Counted from the first letter of the stretch, positions 22,402 to 34,739 are shown. The stretch: DNA of 64,000 nt from Amphiura filiformis (GCF_039555335.1 NC_092631.1:6894481-6958480); one strand, 5' to 3'. The notes: generated from the sequence alone by a model not told the origin. Numbers and translations: made by a program.

Positions 22402-25400
22402 GTTTTCCCGTCCAATTTCAAACTTTGGTCGTTCAGTTTAGTATAAGTGTCATTCTTTTTCGCGCGAAATTGAATGAACGCTTACATTCTCGATTTCAGT
22501 TGAGCAAATGTGCAATCTATTTCATTTAATACGCATTCAAAATTCTTAATAGTGCACCCAATTTCGCACATTGTGCAGCAAATTTCGCAAATTGTGCAGC
22601 CAAATTCACGTGGCCTTGAATTCAGAGCCTCTTTGGAAATACAAATTCATATATGCGGAAACAAAACGGAAAAATGTTCAATCGAATTCGCAAAAGTGCA
22701 GCATCAAATCCAGAAGTTCTTAAATATTTTACAATGGTTCAAATATAAAAATGCTATTTATCGTGTTTATATTGAACATTAGATACATGTATCGTCAACA
22801 TTGTTCAAACAAGGACGTTGCTATATTAAATGTGAAGGGAAAACATATTTTAAGTACTGTTTAAAATTGCCGTATGCATAGGCCTAGTAAAAAAGAAAAT
22901 GAATTATAACTAATTATAATATTTAAAAGCATTTTTCCCGGTTTAGTTCAGAAACCATAAAGTGATGTATGTCCCATAGTTCAATCAAGCTCAGTCTAGT
23001 TAATCATATAAATTATAAAAATATAATGAAAATCCTCCTTTAAGTTAATGCTACTTCTTCTTACGATAGGTCTTTTTTAAATCTTCGTATTTTTAATTGT
23101 ATAATATGTATCGTATAGGAATAAAAACTGAATGAAGACAGTCAAAACAACATCCAGAAATTAAATAGCTAAGCATATTTTGCAGTCAACTTATAAACAT
23201 ATCCTTCACATCACAACCTGTTTAATTAGACCCATTCCATTGTGTGAAAATCTGAACTATAGGCCTATACAGAACCAGCCAAAACAGAGAAAAGTTTAAA
23301 GATCTTAGGAAAACTGTTCAGAAAGAGTTGCAACATGCAAAGAATGAATACCTAATGGGCCTTCTTACAGAAGATAGTAATGGAAGTACATCTTGTCCAC
23401 AGGTTGGTAAAAGATTTTGGCAATACACAAAAGCATTGAGACAGAACAACAGTGGGGTAGGAACACTGTTAGTTGATGGGAAGGAATTTTCTGATGGCAA
23501 AGGGAAAGCGGAAGCTTTGAGTAGTCAATATAGTAGTGTTTTCACAGATGAAGATTTGTCTCATTTCCCTATAATGAAAGGCAATCCCTTCCCAGAAATT
23601 GGGGATATAATCATTGATACTGAAGGTGTAAAAGATCTTCTTCAAGAGATAAATTCCAAAAAGGCCTGCGGCCCTGATGGTGTTCCCTCGCGAATCTTAA
23701 AAGATCTGAACGAAGAACTTGCACCCGTGATAACGCACATCTTCACACAGTCAATCCAAACAGGAACACTGTCCCGTGACTGGCTCACTGCGAATATCAC
23801 TGCCATATTCAAGAAAGGCAACAAATGTGATCCCGCCAACTATAGACCGGTTTCGCTAACATCTGTTACAAGTAAATTACTTGAACACATATTATTCCGT
23901 CACATAATGGACCATCCTGAAAAACACAGCATTTTATCAAATTTTCAGCACGGTTTTCGCTCCCAACACTCCTTCGAATCTCAGCTCATAGTAACAGTAG
24001 AAGATCTGACTAGAAACCTGGACAGTGGGCTACAAACAGACACACTCATACTCGACTTTCAAAAAGCGTTCGATACTGTCCCTCATCAACGACTGATCCG
24101 GAAATTGGAATTTTATGGTATAAAAGGACCCATCTTGGATTGGATAGAATGCTGGTTAAGAACCCAGCGGGTCGTCGTTGAAGGGAAGACATCTGAACCA
24201 GTTCATGTAAAATCTGGAGTTCCCCAGGGAACAGTATTGGGGCCACTCATGTTTTTAATATATATTAACGACATTGCCGACAGTATTCACAGTGAAACAC
24301 AAATAAGACTATTTGCTGATGATTGCCTACTCTACCGAGTTATTAAGTCACCAATGGATACCGATACTCTTCAGTCTGACCTAAATACCTTGGTGGAGTG
24401 GGCAAACATGTGGCAAATGTCTTTCAACACAAAGAAATGTAAAACTTTAAGAGTCACTACCAAGAAAAATCCGATTATGCATACCTACAAGATGGCATCT
24501 GATCAACTGGAATCCTTTTCACACCATCCGTATCTTGGAGTTGAACTATACAATATGAAATGGTCTCATCACATAAATAATATCACAGCAAAAGCAAACC
24601 GAGCATTGTGGTTCCTCCGCAGAAATCTATGGAGATGTCCAGTAGCGGTAAAACAACAGATGTATTTTGCTCTGGTCAGACCCTTGCTTGAATACGCGTG
24701 CTCCGTTTGGGACCCCCATACAGCATCGGATACTCATAAAATCGAGATGGTCCAACGTAGAGCCGCAAGGTTTGTTACCAGAAATTACAAAAAATCACCA
24801 GGAGCTACCAGGTACAATGACAAACATACTGCACCAACTTGAATGGCCCACATTTGAACAAAGAAGACTGGAATCACGATTAACCGTTATGTTTAAAATC
24901 AAACAAGGCCTCATTGCCATTCCCATACCGGATTATGTTCAGAATCAGACAGCATCCCAAACCCGCCAATATCATCCGGCCAAGTTCAGAGTCATGGAAC
25001 CCAAAAGCAATGCTTACAAATTCAGTTTTACCCACGCACCATTCTAGACTGGAATTCATTGCCAACTTCAATACTCAATATTCAAAATATCAATGGTTTC
25101 AAAAATGCACTTGTAGATCTAAGGGTGTAGAGTGAGGTAATTTAAGATTGTAGCTTTGTAGTGTAGTACTTGTTTTTCATCCAGTGCCATGTTATTTCTC
25201 AGCGTGATATTGCTTCGGCAACTTTACTGAGTATTTGTATAGAAATAGAAATAGATATGTCAGTATACTTGAAAATGCGCATAATTTCAAATTGAATTCC
25301 TTTTCGCTAATTAGATTGTCAATGCATGAAATTGAAAATAGGATTAACAACGTTTCGCAGTCCCCTGTGCATCTTTGGCGAAATTGATTGCCTATTTCTT

Positions 25401-25624
25401 TAAATTAGACGTCTAATGGTGAAATTGAAACATTCGAGAACGAAATTTAATTCACAATAATGAATTGTTCTGATCATACATCAATTTGATTGAACTAAAA
25501 TGAAATCGATTGCTCATAATGCGAAAATGAAATCGGGATTCATTGTGATCATTCAATCTGGCGCGAAAACGAATGACACTTTTATTAAATCGAACGCACA
25601 AGTTGCGAAATTGACCAGGAAAAC
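22402..25624. mobile_element. fold-back element with long inverted arms, hosting a LINE
   Basis: The left arm (gttttcccgtccaatttc, then aagtgtcattctttttcgcgcg, continuing past 22520) is mirrored by 25624 reading leftwards (gttttcctggtcaatttc, then aagtgtcattcgttttcgcgcc). Matching extends at least ~130 bp with divergence. A 5'-truncated LINE at 23262-25255 lies between the arms. CTATTATT occurs outside both ends, but TSD assignment is unsure because the region is AT-rich. Possibly MULE-like by arm length; that is inference only. Confidence 0.6.
23262..25255 (+). pseudogene. 5'-truncated non-LTR retrotransposon (CR1/Jockey group) with RT
   Basis: A single frame from ~23262 to 24842 encodes the ORF2 C-terminal half: a basic lead-in (REKFKDLRKTVQKELQHAK), then KACGPDGVPSRIL, NYRPVSLTSVTSKLLE, FQHGFRSQHS, the catalytic LDFQKAFDTVPH, GVPQGTVLGPLMFLIY and the active-site FADD within RLFADDCLLYR. 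After the RT come PLLEYACSVWDPH and MVQRRAARFV. A frameshift at ~24800 and another near 25045 break the tail, which ends WNSLPTSILNIQNINGFKNAL. The endonuclease and 5' part are missing. The 3' end carries a short gaaatagaaatag tail. It reverse-transcribed its own RNA at a nicked target; this copy is dead. It lies inside the fold-back element 22402-25624. Confidence 0.9.
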
Positions 25625-25779
25625 TATTATTTGTATTATAAATAATATTTTTTACAATTTGTAAAATCTGATGATTTCATTTCAGGTATGTTTAATCATA
25701 TCACACAATTGGCTTAATTGCACAAGCTAATTATTGCACGAGTTTATAAATCAATAAAATGTTACAAAGTGCTGATATT

Positions 25780-27935
25780 GGGGTTGATGAAGTAGTGTAG
25801 CGTCAATCCATCTTTGTACGTGGGGCCATTTGGCTCATATTACCAAAATGTGGCTGAAAAAGGTGGAGGCATATCCCATGTCCCCCAGGATTAACGCCCA
25901 CGAGTGTAGCCATCTACTGCTGATATCTGTGTAAATTAAGGTGTGCAGTATATGAAGTGGAGTACCCATCTACTATCTACTGTTAGCTGATATCAGTGGA
26001 GCTAGAAGTTGTGTATATCTATACTGTTGATGTTGTAAATTGCACAAGTTTATAAAATCAATAAAGGTGTTACAAAGTTTCAAGTTGTAAAATTGCATGT
26101 TATCTTAGTGTTTTATTGTGTTGATATACAGTAAGCCAAAAAATTAAGGTACCAGTTACGCAGTGGCGTAGCCAAGGGGGGGGGGGGCAGCTGCCCCCCT
26201 GTGAAAAATCTTGCCCCCCCCCCCCTCCTGTGGGATGGTGGCCGCCCCGACATTTAAGACTTTTTTGTGTTTCTGACCAAATTGACATTATATTTTGCCA
26301 TTTTAACCTAAAAAGTGCCAATTTATTCCCCTTTTGTACCATATTTCACCAGTTTAGCTTCAATATGCTAAAATTTTTCGCCCGCTTCGCGCGCATTTGT
26401 TGTCGCAAAAAGTGCCCCCTTAAAATTTGTCTTGCCCCCCACTGAAGCTATCTACTGCTGATATTGGTATTGATAAAATAGTATAGCTATCTACTGCTTA
26501 TATTGGTGTTGATAAAGTGGTATAGTTATCTACTGCTGCTGATATTGGTGTTGATGAAGTAGTATAGCTATCTATTGCTGATATTGGTGTTGATGAAATA
26601 CAGCTGATATTGCTGTTGATGAAGCAGTTTCAGCTTTCTACTGCTGGTATTGGTGTTGATGAAGTAGTGTAGCTATCTACTGCTAATTTTGGTGTTGATG
26701 AAGTAGTATAGCTATCTACTGCAGATATCTGTGTTGATGAAGTGGTGTAGCTATCTACTGTTGATATTGGTGTTGATTAAGTAGTATAGCTATCTACTGC
26801 AGATATCGATGTTGATGAAGAAGTATAGCAATCTACTGTTGACATTAATGTTGATGAAGTATATAGTATTTACATACTGCTGATATTGGTGTTGAAGTCG
26901 TGTAGCTATCTACTGCTGATATTTGTGTTGATGGAGTAGTGTAGCTATCTTCTGCTGATATTGATGTTGATGAAGTAGTACGAAGGATGGTCAATATATA
27001 ATGAAAGTTGACCTATGACCCCATATATGGATTATTTTGATAAATTTTCTTCTTGATCACACACAGAGTGAACCTTTGTCTTTCAAACCATAATAACCAC
27101 GTATGATACCACATACTTGAAGTAGCATAGCTATCTACTGCTGATATTGGTGTTGATGAAGTAGTGTAGCCATCTACTGCTGATATTGGTGTTGATGAAG
27201 TAGTATAGCTATCTACTGCTGATATTGGTGTTGCTGAAGTAGTATAGCTATCTACTGCTAGCTGATATTGGTGTTGATGAAGTGGTGTAGCTATCTACTT
27301 GCGATATTGGTGTTGATGATGTAGTATAGCTATCTACTACTGATATTGGTGTTAATGAAGTGGTGTAACCATCTACTGCTGATATTAGTGTTGATAAAGT
27401 AGTGTAGCTATCTACTGCTGATATCAGTGTTGATGAAGTAGATCAGCTATCTACTGCTCATATTGGTGTTGATGAAGTGGTAAAGTTATCTACTGCTGCT
27501 GGTATTGGTGCTGATGAAGTAGTGTAGCTATCTGCTGCTGATAATGATGTTGATGAAGTAGTGAAGCTATCTAATGCTGATATCGGTGTTGATGAAGTAG
27601 TGTAGCTATCTACTGCTGATATTGGTGTTGATGAAATAGTATAGCTATCTACTGCTCATATTGGTGTTGATGAAGTGGTAAAGTTATCTACTGCTGCTGG
27701 TATTGGTGTTGATGAAGTAGTGTAGCTATCTAATGCTGATATCGGTGTTGATGCAGTGGTGTAGTTTTCTACTGTTGATATTGGTGTTGATGAAGTAGTG
27801 TAGATATCTACTGCTGATATTGGTGTTGATGAAGTATATTTACTGATATTGGTGTTGATAATATAGTTATCTACTGCTGCTGAGATTGGTGTTTATGAAG
27901 TAGTATAGCAATCTACTACAGTGTTGATGAAGTAG
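25780..27935. repeat. 39-bp minisatellite array A
   Basis: Dozens of diverged head-to-tail units of 39 bp, for example tagctatctactgctgata followed by ttggtgttgatgaagtagt. The array is interrupted by the MITE at 26161-26445 and by a non-repeat block at ~26985-27115 (containing gaacctttgtctttcaaa). Unit length is a multiple of three and the complement strand is often open (ISAVDSYTTSSTP per unit), but the plus strand has a stop in most units. Related arrays: 30430-31855, 32171-32360, 34740-35660 and 40404-41420. Confidence 0.9.
26161..26445. mobile_element. CAGTGGCGTA-type MITE (hAT-like)
   Basis: Starts CAGTGGCGTAGCC and ends GCCCCCCACTG, with poly-G/poly-C subterminal runs. It lies within minisatellite array A. 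The flanking 8 bases do not match, so the insertion footprint has decayed. The interior (gaccaaattgacatt, accagtttagcttcaatatg, cgcttcgcgcgcattt) recurs, inverted, at 42690-42800. Confidence 0.65.
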
Positions 27936-27937
27936 TA

Positions 27938-28609
27938 TCCCAGCAAACACAAAACGTTTTCGACATCATTCGCAAAAAGTTATAAAAAGGTTGTCAGAAA
28001 ACGTTTAAATGTCGGGTTATATAAATGATATATTAAGGGTATAAAACGTTTTCATAACATTAAAAAACATTTTTTGATAATCTACTGCCCAGCAAGCACA
28101 AAATGTTTTACAGAAAGCGTTTAAATGTCGGGCTATATAAAGGGTATAAAAACGGTTTAATAACATACCAAAAACATTTTTTTAAACTTGATACAAAACA
28201 TTCTAAACAGAATGTTATTTTGGGGTTGAAAAAATATTTTGCGAAAAATGTTTGCTCAAAATATTTGCAATAACGTTTTAAAAACGTTTTCATGACCTTT
28301 ATATAACCCGACATTTAAATGTTATTAAAACGTTTTGAAAAAACATTTTAAGAACATTTCTGTGTTTGCTGGGTGCAAATATTTTAACATATTGTTATTT
28401 AATTGTTGACAAAATATTTCGCAAAAATTGTTGAAATAAAATTTTGAAAACATTTAAAAAATATTGTTGTAGTGTGTTTTCATACAAAACGTTTCAAAAC
28501 GTTTTATATAACCCGACATTTTAATGTTATTAAAACGTTTTTACCTGAACCAAAAGCCAAAATATAACTTATTTTAAACGTTTTTAAAACGTTTTTGTGT
28601 TTGCTGGGA
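27938..28609. mobile_element. AAACGTTTT-rich MITE cluster, TA target duplication
   Basis: The outer ends TCCCAGCAAACACAAAACG and complement (gtgtttgctggga) lie within a 39-bp unit. Removing the element plus one TA restores gtagtatagctatct, an intact unit. Between them is a nested copy (about 28086-28371: cccagcaagcac to gtgtttgctgggt). Internal words aaacgtttt, ataacattaaa and acccgacattt repeat in both directions. A TA duplication fits Tc1/mariner-type mobilisation. Non-coding. Confidence 0.8.
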
Positions 28610-28645
28610 TAGCTATCTACTGTGGATATGAGAGTTACTAGAGAA

Positions 28646-29844
28646 GTATAGCTACCAGCAAACACAAAAACGTTTTAAAAACGTTTTAAATAAGTTTTAT
28701 TTTGGCTTTTGGTTTAGGTAAAAACGTTTTAATAACATTAAAATGTCGGGTAATATAACGGTAATGATAACGTTTTAAAACGTTTTGTATGAAAACACTA
28801 CAACAATATTTTGAAAGCTACCCAAGGTGAGCTAATATTTACTGCTGTAGAGAAACAAGATTCGTTCAATATAATATTTTGAAATGTTTTCAAAAATGTT
28901 ATTGTAAACTATTTTTGCAAACATTTTTGCAAAATATTGTGTCAATACTGAAATAATATTATGTTGAAATATTTGAACCCAGCAAACACAGAATGTTCTT
29001 AAAATGTTTTTTTTTTCAAAACCTTTTAATAACATTTAAATGTTGGGTTATATAAAGGTCATGAAAACGTTTTTAAAATGTTATTTTGGGCAAACCTTTT
29101 TCGCAAAATATTTTTTCATCATCCCAAAAAACATTTTAAACTGTTTAGAAAGTTTTGTATCAATTTTTCAAGAATGTTTTCGGAAAGTTATTAAAACGTT
29201 TTTATACCATTTATATAACCCGACAGTTAAACGTTTTCTGTAAAACATTTTTGTTTGCTGAGCACTAGATTATCACAAAATGTTTTTTAAGGTAATGAAA
29301 ACGTTTTATACTCTTAATATACCCTTTGTATAACCCGACATTTAAACGTTTTGATGTGAAAAACGAATGATGTCAAAAACGTTTTTGCCAAATATTTTGT
29401 CAATGCTTAAAGCCATATTATAACATTTTCAATCAAAATAGATTAGCATTTCTTTGCCATAAAATGTTAGATTTTACTGTCAGATATATCCCCTTTTATT
29501 TTTGAGCCGAACAACTACGGTAAAGCAAAGAAAATGGGAATTTACTACCGGCGCACATGTCGCCAATACGTACCACTCCTTCGGTCATGTTGTGGTACGA
29601 CCCTTTGTTGTGTATATCACCGTCCCGCACGCCGTGTACGTACTGTGTGTTATGAACATCGTGTATGCGTTCGATTAATAATTCCATCGTAATATTAAAA
29701 CGCCGGTTCCGTCGTTTTATTCAAAATCTCGGATTTTGACAAAACTACAGCACCTAGAGTGTTGATTTTTGCAGGGTATATTGGTTTAATGAAGTACATT
29801 ATAGTCGTGTAAAAAGCAAATGTTATAATATGGCTTTAACTAAC
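28646..29844. mobile_element. further diverged copies of the CCAGCAAACAC MITE
   Basis: Ends resembling ccagcaaacacaaaaacg at 28651 and cccagcaaacacagaatg at 28979, with tttgtttgctgag at 29253-29265. The first ~150 bp is an inverted copy of the right half of the 27938-28609 element. From 29265 to 29420 runs a third, partial copy. Non-repeat AT-rich sequence follows to 29844, and a MITE tail reappears after the retroelement at 30346-30420. Confidence 0.65.
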
Positions 29845-29857
29845 ATTATGTTAGAAT

Positions 29858-30332
29858 GGTTCAATAAATTCATCAGGATCGGTAGAGTAAGCTCAGTAAC
29901 CAAAGTTCTTGATATCTGATCCAGAAATTGCACTTACTTTGTGTACGTTTCAGCAACACTGTTGCCTTTGTCAACACTTGATGATGAGTGATTCCTACTG
30001 GTAACCGACGCTAGATGTATCTCCAGCAAGAAAGATTTACACGCTGGATAAAGGAGGCTATAGAAATTAGAAAGAGGAGGGGCACCACCATGAACAGAGA
30101 CGACGGGCAGTATCCACTCTCACACATTTTTGATGAGTTTCTAGAACTGGGTTCAACAAAATCCCCAGATGGAAAATAAAATGGCAACACCAAGATCTAC
30201 GCTGGAGATACATCTAGCTTCGGTTGCCAGTAGGAATCACTCATCAAGTGTTGACAAAGGCAACAGTGTTGCTGAAACGTACACAAAGTAAGTGCAATTT
30301 CTGGATCAGATATCAAGAACTTTGGTTACTGA
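29858..30332 (+). mobile_element. Penelope-like retroelement remnant with 13-bp target duplication
   Basis: ATTATGTTAGAAT flanks both ends exactly (29845-29857 and 30333-30345). The first ~170 bp (aaccaaagttcttgatatctgatcc, then tgtcaacacttgatgatgagtg) is repeated inverted in the last ~130 bp. Between the arms the plus strand encodes QERFTRWIKEAIEIRKRR, then TTMNRDDGQYPLSHIF and a stop, resembling the C-terminal end of GIY-YIG-bearing Penelope-like elements ('IREA..IR+....NRD.G.Y.LSH.'). Inverted terminal repeats, target-primed-style long duplication and the GAAACGT...GTAAGTG end support the class. RT is absent, so this is a 5'-truncated relic. Confidence 0.7.
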
Positions 30333-30429
30333 ATTATGTTAGAATATTTTGCAGTAATCTTTCGAAAACGTTTTATACCCTTTATATTTCCTTTATAACC
30401 CGACACTAAACCGTTTTTAGCTACCTTAC

Positions 30430-31855
30430 TTTTAGCTATCTACTACTGATATCAGTGTTGATGAAGTAGTGTAGCTATCTATTGCTGATATTGGTGTTGA
30501 TGAAGTAGTGTCGCTATCTACTACTGATACTTTTGTTGATGAAGTAGTGTAGCTATCTACTGCTGATATTTGTGTTGGTGAAATGGTGTTGCTACCTGCT
30601 GCTGATATTGGTGTTGATGAAGTAGTATAGCTTTCTGTAGCTGATATTGGTGTGGATGAAGTAGTGTAGCTACCTACTGCTGATATTGGTGTTGATGAAG
30701 TAGTATAGCTATCTACTGCTAATATCAGTGTTGATGAAGTAGTATAGCTACCTGCTGTTGATATTGGTGTTGATGAAGTAGTATAGCTACCTACCTCTGA
30801 TATTGGTGTTGATGAAGTAGTATAGCTATCTACTACTGATATAGGTGTTGATGAAGTAGTATAGCTACTTACTGCTGATATTGGTGTTGATGAAGTAGCA
30901 TAGCTAACTACTGCTAATATCAGTGTTGATGAAGTAGTATAGCTATCTACTGCTGATATTGGTGTTGATGAAGTAGTGGTAGCTATCTACTGCTGATATT
31001 GGTGTTGATGAAGTAGTGTAGCTATCTACTGATGATATTGGTGTTGATGAAGTAGTGTAGCTATCTACTGCTGATATTGGTGTTGATGAAGTAGTGTAGC
31101 TATCTCCTGCTGATATTGGTGTTGATGAAGTAGTATAGCTATCTCCTGCTGATGCTGTTGTTGATGAAGTAGTGTAGCTATCTACTGCTGATATTGGTGT
31201 TGATGAATTGTATCGCTATCTCCTGCTGATGCTGTTGTTGATGAAGTAGTATAGCAATATACTGCTGATATTGGTATTGATGAAGTGGTGTAGCTATCTA
31301 CTGCTGATATTGGTGTTGATGAAGTAGTGTAGCTAGCTATTGCTGATATTGGTGTTGATGAAATGGTGTCGCTACCAGCTGCTGATATTGGTGTTGATGA
31401 AGTAGTGTAGCTATCTATTGCTGATACTGGCGTTTATGAAGGCGTATAGCTACTGCTGATATTGGTGTTGATAAAGTAGTACAGCTACCTACTGCTGATA
31501 TTGGTGTTGATGAAGTAGTACATCTATCTATTGCTGATATTAGTGTTGATGAATTAGTATAGCTATTTAGTGCTAAATATCAGTGTTGATGAAGTAGTAT
31601 AGCTATCTATTGCTGATATTGGTGTTGATGAAGTAGTACATCTATCTATTGCTGATATTAGTGTTGATGAATTAGTATAGCTATTTAGTGCTAAATATCA
31701 GTGTTGATGAAGTAGTATAGCTATCTATTGCTGATATTGGTGTTGCAGTAGTACAGCTGATATGAGTGTTGATGAAGTAGTGTAGCTATCTACTGCTGAT
31801 ATTGGTGTTTAGTATAGCTTTCTACTAGTCATATAATGTTGATGATGTAGTATCA
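30430..31855. repeat. 39-bp minisatellite array B
   Basis: Continuation of the array-A family in the same orientation, with about 36 units. A ~113-bp block (ctgatattagtgttgatgaattagt... agtgctaaatatcag) is duplicated at ~31535 and ~31650, showing block-wise expansion. It ends where a MITE starts at 31852. Confidence 0.9.
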
Positions 31856-32165
31856 CAGCAAACACAAAACGTTTTTAAACTGGTTATATTTGGGGTTTTG
31901 GTTTTGGTAAAAACGTTTTAATAACATTGAATATCGGTTTATAAAAAAGTCATAAAAAGTATTTAAAACGTTTTATATGAAAATACATTACAACAGCATT
32001 TTAAAAATGTTGTCAAAATGTTACTGTAAAATAATTTTTGTAAACATTTTTGCCAAATATTTCGTCAATGCTTAAATAACATGATATTGGAATATTTTTA
32101 GTTAATTCTCAAAAACATGTTTTAAATGTCATGACAACGTTTGATACCGTTTTTATACCGACATT
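31852..32165. mobile_element. CCAGCAAACAC MITE, truncated at right
   Basis: Begins TCACAGCAAACACAAAACG directly after gtagta, the same TA position used by the 27938 element in its unit. AAACGTTTT-type words continue to ~32165. No right TIR is found before the array resumes at ~32170. Confidence 0.65.
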
Positions 32166-32170
32166 TATTT

Positions 32171-32360
32171 ATGAAGTAATATAGTTTAGTATCTACTGCT
32201 GATATTGGTGTTGATGAAGTAACATAGTTTAGTATCTACTGCTGATATTGGTGTTGATGAAGTAATATAGTTTAGTATCTACTGCTGATATTGGTGTTGA
32301 TGAAGTAGCATAGCTAATCTAGACCTACTGCTAATATTGCTGTTTATGAAGTAGTTCAGT
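32171..32360. repeat. 39/45-bp minisatellite array C
   Basis: Five units of the same family; several carry the longer junction gaagtaatatagtttagt, making a ~45-bp variant. Same orientation as arrays A and B. Confidence 0.85.
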
Positions 32361-32384
32361 TACCGTAGGTAAAGGTAAAGGAGA

Positions 32385-32695
32385 CAATCCTGTATATACA
32401 GTCATCGGAGTGCCAATCTCTCTTTCATTGGCGATTGGGCCAGATTCCTCCATGTAATGTTGCTGCAGGGGGGTCGCTACACATCCTCCACAGCGATTCT
32501 GTTACCTTCCCAGCATTTAAGAATGCCGGTACTCATTTATACACCTAGGTGGAGAGGAGTAATCGAGATAAAGGGCCTTACTCAAGGGCACAACACGATG
32601 GCGTCGCCGGGGTTCGAACCCGCAACCAGCTTCCGATCATGAGTCACAGCCCGTACCGCTCGGCCACCGCGCCCGGCCGCGTTATTTCTTTCTGC
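32385..32695 (-). mobile_element. tRNA-derived SINE
   Basis: On the minus strand the 5' end reads ggtggccgagcggt (box-A-like, about 32676-32663), followed by gcgggttcgaaccccgg (box B, about 32620-32604). A body with cgtgttgtgcccttgag follows and the tail carries ctttacctttacc repeats at ~32385. The tRNA head is not a functional tRNA gene (no acceptor pairing), and the body has the central-domain feel of deuterostome SINEs. Pol III promoter boxes are internal. Confidence 0.7.
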
Positions 32696-32847
32696 AACCA
32701 TAATGGGCCGCAATGCGATAACACATAGTACATACATGTAATTATAGGCCTATGAGGCTAGATATAACACGAGTTTATTACCATTATTATTTCCTCTTAC
32801 TTAATAAAATAAAAAGAAATCGATAGAATTAAAATTCTACAACGGTT

Positions 32848-32930
32848 TACCTGGGGTTCGAACCCACAACCTATGTATCCATAGTCTAATGCCTACACGA
32901 CTGTGCTATGATTCGTTGTGCCAGAAAGGT
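32848..32930 (-). mobile_element. tRNA-like SINE head
   Basis: The minus strand reads tagcacagtcgtgtaggc (box-A-like), then gtgggttcgaacccc (box B), about 80 bases in total. There is a short caacg/cgttg end pairing but no good cloverleaf. Most likely a SINE head or tRNA pseudogene. It lies only in the left arm of the inverted duplication. Confidence 0.5.
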
Positions 32931-33020
32931 GTTTGTTTATGATACTTATTGATTACGGAATAAAGTGCATACATACAATATACTATTACTAGTATATTAG
33001 TACTAATAAATACGAATATA

Positions 33021-33240
33021 ATCCTAACCCTAACCCTAACCCTAATCCTAATCCCTAACCCTTACCCTAACACTAACCCTAAACCCTAACCCTAACCCTA
33101 AACCCTAAACCCTAACCCTAACCCTAACCCTAATCCTAACCCTAACCCCTAACCCTAACCCTAACCCTAACCCCTAACCCCTAACCCCTAACCCTAACCC
33201 TAACCATAACCATAAGACCCTAACCCTAAGACCCTAACCC
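33021..33240. repeat. interstitial telomeric repeat (CCCTAA)n
   Basis: About 220 bp of ccctaa units with variants (cctaacccc, ccctaaacc, ccataa), the C-strand of the TTAGGG telomere repeat used by most metazoans including echinoderms. It is present in the left arm of the inverted duplication and missing at the matching point of the right arm (~40062), so it was gained after the duplication or lost from one arm. Confidence 0.95.
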
Positions 33241-34739
33241 TGGCAATAATGAACCTTGCCTCGGACTATTCCAGAGATAGCAAGAATTTCTTTGACAAAA
33301 ATGACCAGGTGTCTTGTTATGATAGTTGGATAGAACATCCCATGGGACATCTGAAAAGTGATGTCTTGAGTGTCGTGAGCGGTGGAGCGTGACATCAGAG
33401 GTCAATGACCTCAAATTTGACCGTTTTCCTGTATAATTCGTATTATGCATGCCATTTATTAACAACAGCCTCGATTTTCACATTTTTGGTGTCTAATGAA
33501 AGATATTAAAATTATCTATCAAACAAAACCAATATCAATGAGATTTAACAATGTTTCGACCCTAATTTTGAGCCAAAAACGTCAAAATTTAGCATTTTTA
33601 CCCATATTTTGCAAATTGACCTGACATAAAACTTATAATTTCCTGAAAAGCATGGGTGCATTACTTAAACATTCTTACTCAAAAACTGACCCATTATGTT
33701 CACAAAAAGATGACCAAAAACAATGTGCGTGGATAAAGTCGTTTTTGGGCAAGGACGTTTAAAGTGCAATGACCTCTTAAATTTACAATGTAAGAGGTTT
33801 TCTGCAAATATAGACTGTGGGCTATGCTAACCCCACTCCCCCCAAGGGGGATTTATGGAGGCAGGTATTTTTGGGACCCTAATGCATTGAGGTTTAGAAA
33901 TCCGCTTGCCTGCACATTGGCCAGCGGTGGGTGAGGCGGTGAGGGCGCTTTTTTTCAAAATGGCCGCCAAAATCACAAAAATCAACATAACTAGGCCAGT
34001 GAAGCTCCTAGCAGCATAATTATGATGTCTACACCCATGTTTTTAGGGTCAAGGAATCCAATAGTATCACTTAGATTAACAGGGGACCTACATTTCCAAG
34101 ATGGCTGCCAAAATTTCAAAATGGCCGACATTGAAAATGAAAATTATCTATATCTCAGTCCTTGAAGCTCCTGCAAGCATAATTTTGATGTCTATACCCA
34201 TGTTTGCAGGATCAAGGAGTCCAATAAAATCACTAAGAACAGCCCAGGACACAAATTCCAAGATGGCTGCCACTGAATTTTAAAATGGCTGCCATTTAAA
34301 TCAATTTTGTCTATATCGCAGTCGTTGAAGCTCTAAGGAGCATGTCTTGAAATCCGCTTGCATTCACATTGGCCAACGGTGGGTGAGGTGGTGAGAGCAC
34401 TTATTCAAAATGGCATCAATAATGACACAATAAATAATCAACGACATGTCTATTACCTAAACACAAGAAGTATCAAAGCCTTAGTACTTTACTTAGTAGG
34501 ATAAGTGGGTAAGTGTAATAGCTGTCCTGTGAACATTTGGCAATATATTATATATTGTACTCATATACACATGTCAGCTACACGATGGCAGCTATTGCAC
34601 TTACCCACTTGGGCACTCAACAGTCGATGTCCCAACTCCAAGATCAACAACTAATCTAATCATATTCAGTAACTCTATTTGTAAAAGGATTAATTCTAGG
34701 AAAAAAATGAAAATATAGCTAAGAGTAGCTTGATGGCGT

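Noticed and set aside
23328..24842. 504-codon open frame as a host gene
   Set aside because: It is a reverse transcriptase of a 5'-truncated LINE with frameshifts in its tail, not a cellular gene.
25780..27935. CRISPR-like array
   Set aside because: The units are contiguous tandem repeats without unique spacers, in a eukaryotic context.
32604..32690. Functional tRNA gene (minus strand)
   Set aside because: The tRNA-like head is continuous with a long SINE body and tail, and the acceptor arms do not pair.
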